Source: an uncultured Clostridia bacterium (lineage in GTDB: Bacteria > Bacillota > Clostridia > Oscillospirales > Acutalibacteraceae). Taken from it: 6,523 bases of DNA. The first letter of the stretch is position 1. Each line of letters begins with the position of its first letter. The stretch lies in assembly GCA_946539105.1 (NCBI GenBank), contig CAMNHG010000072.1:1-6523 (forward strand), written 5' to 3'. The position numbers and the translations under genes were made by a program. Below are positions 5,896 through 6,523 of the stretch, in pieces. The notes below the pieces were generated by a model. It made no database searches. It saw only the letters and a program-made list of their open reading frames with translations, and was not told the origin of the DNA.

Positions 5896-6432
5896 ATGAA
5901 TATTTGGCACGACATTAACCCGAAAAGAATTACTGCGGAAAAGTTTTACGCTGTAATCGAAATCCCAAAGGGCGGTAAAAATAAATACGAGATGGATAAA
6001 GAAACCGGTCTTTTGAAACTTGACAGAGTTCTTTTTACCTCAACTCACTATCCTGCTAACTACGGCTTTATTCCTCGCACATACGCCAAGGACGGCGACC
6101 CGATTGACGTTTTGGTGCTTTGCTCCGAGACTATTCAGCCTATGACATTGGTTGAGTGCAAGCCGATAGGCGTGCTCAAAATGATTGACGATAACAAGGA
6201 CGACGAGAAGATTATCGCGGTTCCCGTAAACGATCCTAACTACAACACTTACACTGATATTAAGGATTTGCCCAAGCACCGTTTTGACGAAATCCGCCAT
6301 TTCTTCCAGGTTTACAAAATGCTCGAAAAGGGCAAGGAAACCCAGATTAAGTCAATCAGCGGCGCAGAAAAAGCAAAGGAAGTTATCCAAATCGCAATCG
6401 AGAGCTATATTCTCGACTTCCAGCTGGCGTAA
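5896..6432 (+). CDS. ppa: Family I soluble inorganic pyrophosphatase
   Basis: The 178-residue protein hydrolyses pyrophosphate to two phosphates in the cytosol, pulling forward nucleic acid synthesis and aminoacylation. The family I signature DGDPIDVLV is at residues 66-74, with metal-binding D66, D68 and D71. Other active-site positions known from the E. coli enzyme are present: E22, K30, E32, R44, Y56, D98, D103, K105, Y140 and K141 (HFFQVYKMLEKGK, 135-147). Length is normal for bacterial family I enzymes. It differs from the Mn2+-dependent family II (DHH) type common in many Firmicutes; family I normally uses Mg2+. It has its own perfect promoter, but no terminator separates it from the ATPase, so some read-through from the riboswitch-controlled unit is possible. 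No terminator with a T tract follows inside the window; the inverted-repeat element starts 22 nt after the stop. Confidence 0.96.
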   Translation: MNIWHDINPKRITAEKFYAVIEIPKGGKNKYEMDKETGLLKLDRVLFTSTHYPANYGFIPRTYAKDGDPIDVLVLCSETIQPMTLVECKPIGVLKMIDDNKDDEKIIAVPVNDPNYNTYTDIKDLPKHRFDEIRHFFQVYKMLEKGKETQIKSISGAEKAKEVIQIAIESYILDFQLA

Positions 6433-6454
6433 AAGTTTAAGTAAAAATTAAAAA

Positions 6455-6523
6455 TGTAGGGTTCAGTCTTGACTGAACCGCGGCGTTAGCACATAAGTGT
6501 TGTTTTCGCGGTTCGGTCAAGAC
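6455..6523. repeat. MITE-like inverted-repeat element, cut by the window end
   Basis: Two nested inverted repeats are visible. A local hairpin GGTTCAGT (6460-6467) / ACTGAACC (6472-6479) has 8 perfect pairs. A longer one, GTCTTGACTGAACCGCG (6466-6482) with CGCGGTTCGGTCAAGAC (6507-6523), gives 17 pairs with one T-G mismatch around a 24-nt centre that itself holds CAC-ATAA-GTG (6490-6499). The left edge appears to be TGTAGGG (6455-6461). If the element is symmetrical, the sequence just past the window should end in CCCTACA, as in short palindromic intergenic elements of Clostridia. No transposase is present, so any mobility would depend on one supplied elsewhere. There is no T tract after the hairpin, but the structure may still end ppa transcripts. 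Confidence 0.65.

Noticed and set aside
6460..6479. Rho-independent terminator of ppa
   Set aside because: The stem is good but it is followed by GCGGCG rather than a T tract, so it is reported as part of the inverted-repeat element.

Overview
The window looks like chromosomal DNA of a low-to-mid GC member of the Firmicutes, class Clostridia, most likely close to Ruminococcus/Oscillospiraceae. The evidence is strong AGGAGG-type ribosome binding sites, two perfect TTGACA-17-TATAAT promoters, a clostridial-type LUD-domain protein, a Gram-positive RsmF-like methyltransferase, a PMCA-type cation ATPase behind a yybP-ykoY riboswitch, and short hairpin-rich intergenic repeats. The genus is an inference. 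No plasmid, phage, CRISPR or transposase gene is visible.

Layout. Bases 1-330 carry the 3' half of a LUD-domain (lactate utilization-type) protein gene on the + strand. It converges on a 30-codon Asn/Lys-rich peptide gene on the - strand (464-556) that has an excellent Shine-Dalgarno site. Between them lies an array of AGCTAAAT motifs separated by small hairpins whose stems differ in sequence (332-450). From 625 a tight + strand operon follows: rsmF-like 16S rRNA m5C methyltransferase, rsmA (overlapping by ATGA), and an 80-residue two-helix membrane protein of unknown function starting 1 nt after rsmA.

A perfect consensus promoter with an extended -10 overlaps the end of the small membrane protein gene and drives a leader that I read as a yybP-ykoY manganese riboswitch with a terminator-type expression platform (about 3057-3187). 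The 3' strand of aptamer helix P1 is also part of the 5' arm of the terminator, so the two folds are mutually exclusive, as expected for a Mn2+-ON switch. It controls a full-length P-type cation ATPase (3218-5833), presumably a Mn2+ (or Ca2+/Mn2+) exporter. Next comes another perfect promoter and ppa, a family I inorganic pyrophosphatase (5896-6432). The window ends inside an inverted-repeat element (from about 6455) that looks like one half of a MITE-like intergenic repeat.

How the parts fit: rsmF and rsmA both modify 16S rRNA during small-subunit maturation. The riboswitch and ATPase form a self-contained metal-homeostasis unit. No terminator is visible between the ATPase and ppa, so ppa may receive read-through in addition to its own promoter. 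Most of the window is ordinary core genome. The points most worth a second look are a 9-bp perfect complementarity between the riboswitch terminator loop and the aptamer, the covarying hairpin array, the tiny peptide gene, and the terminal inverted repeat.
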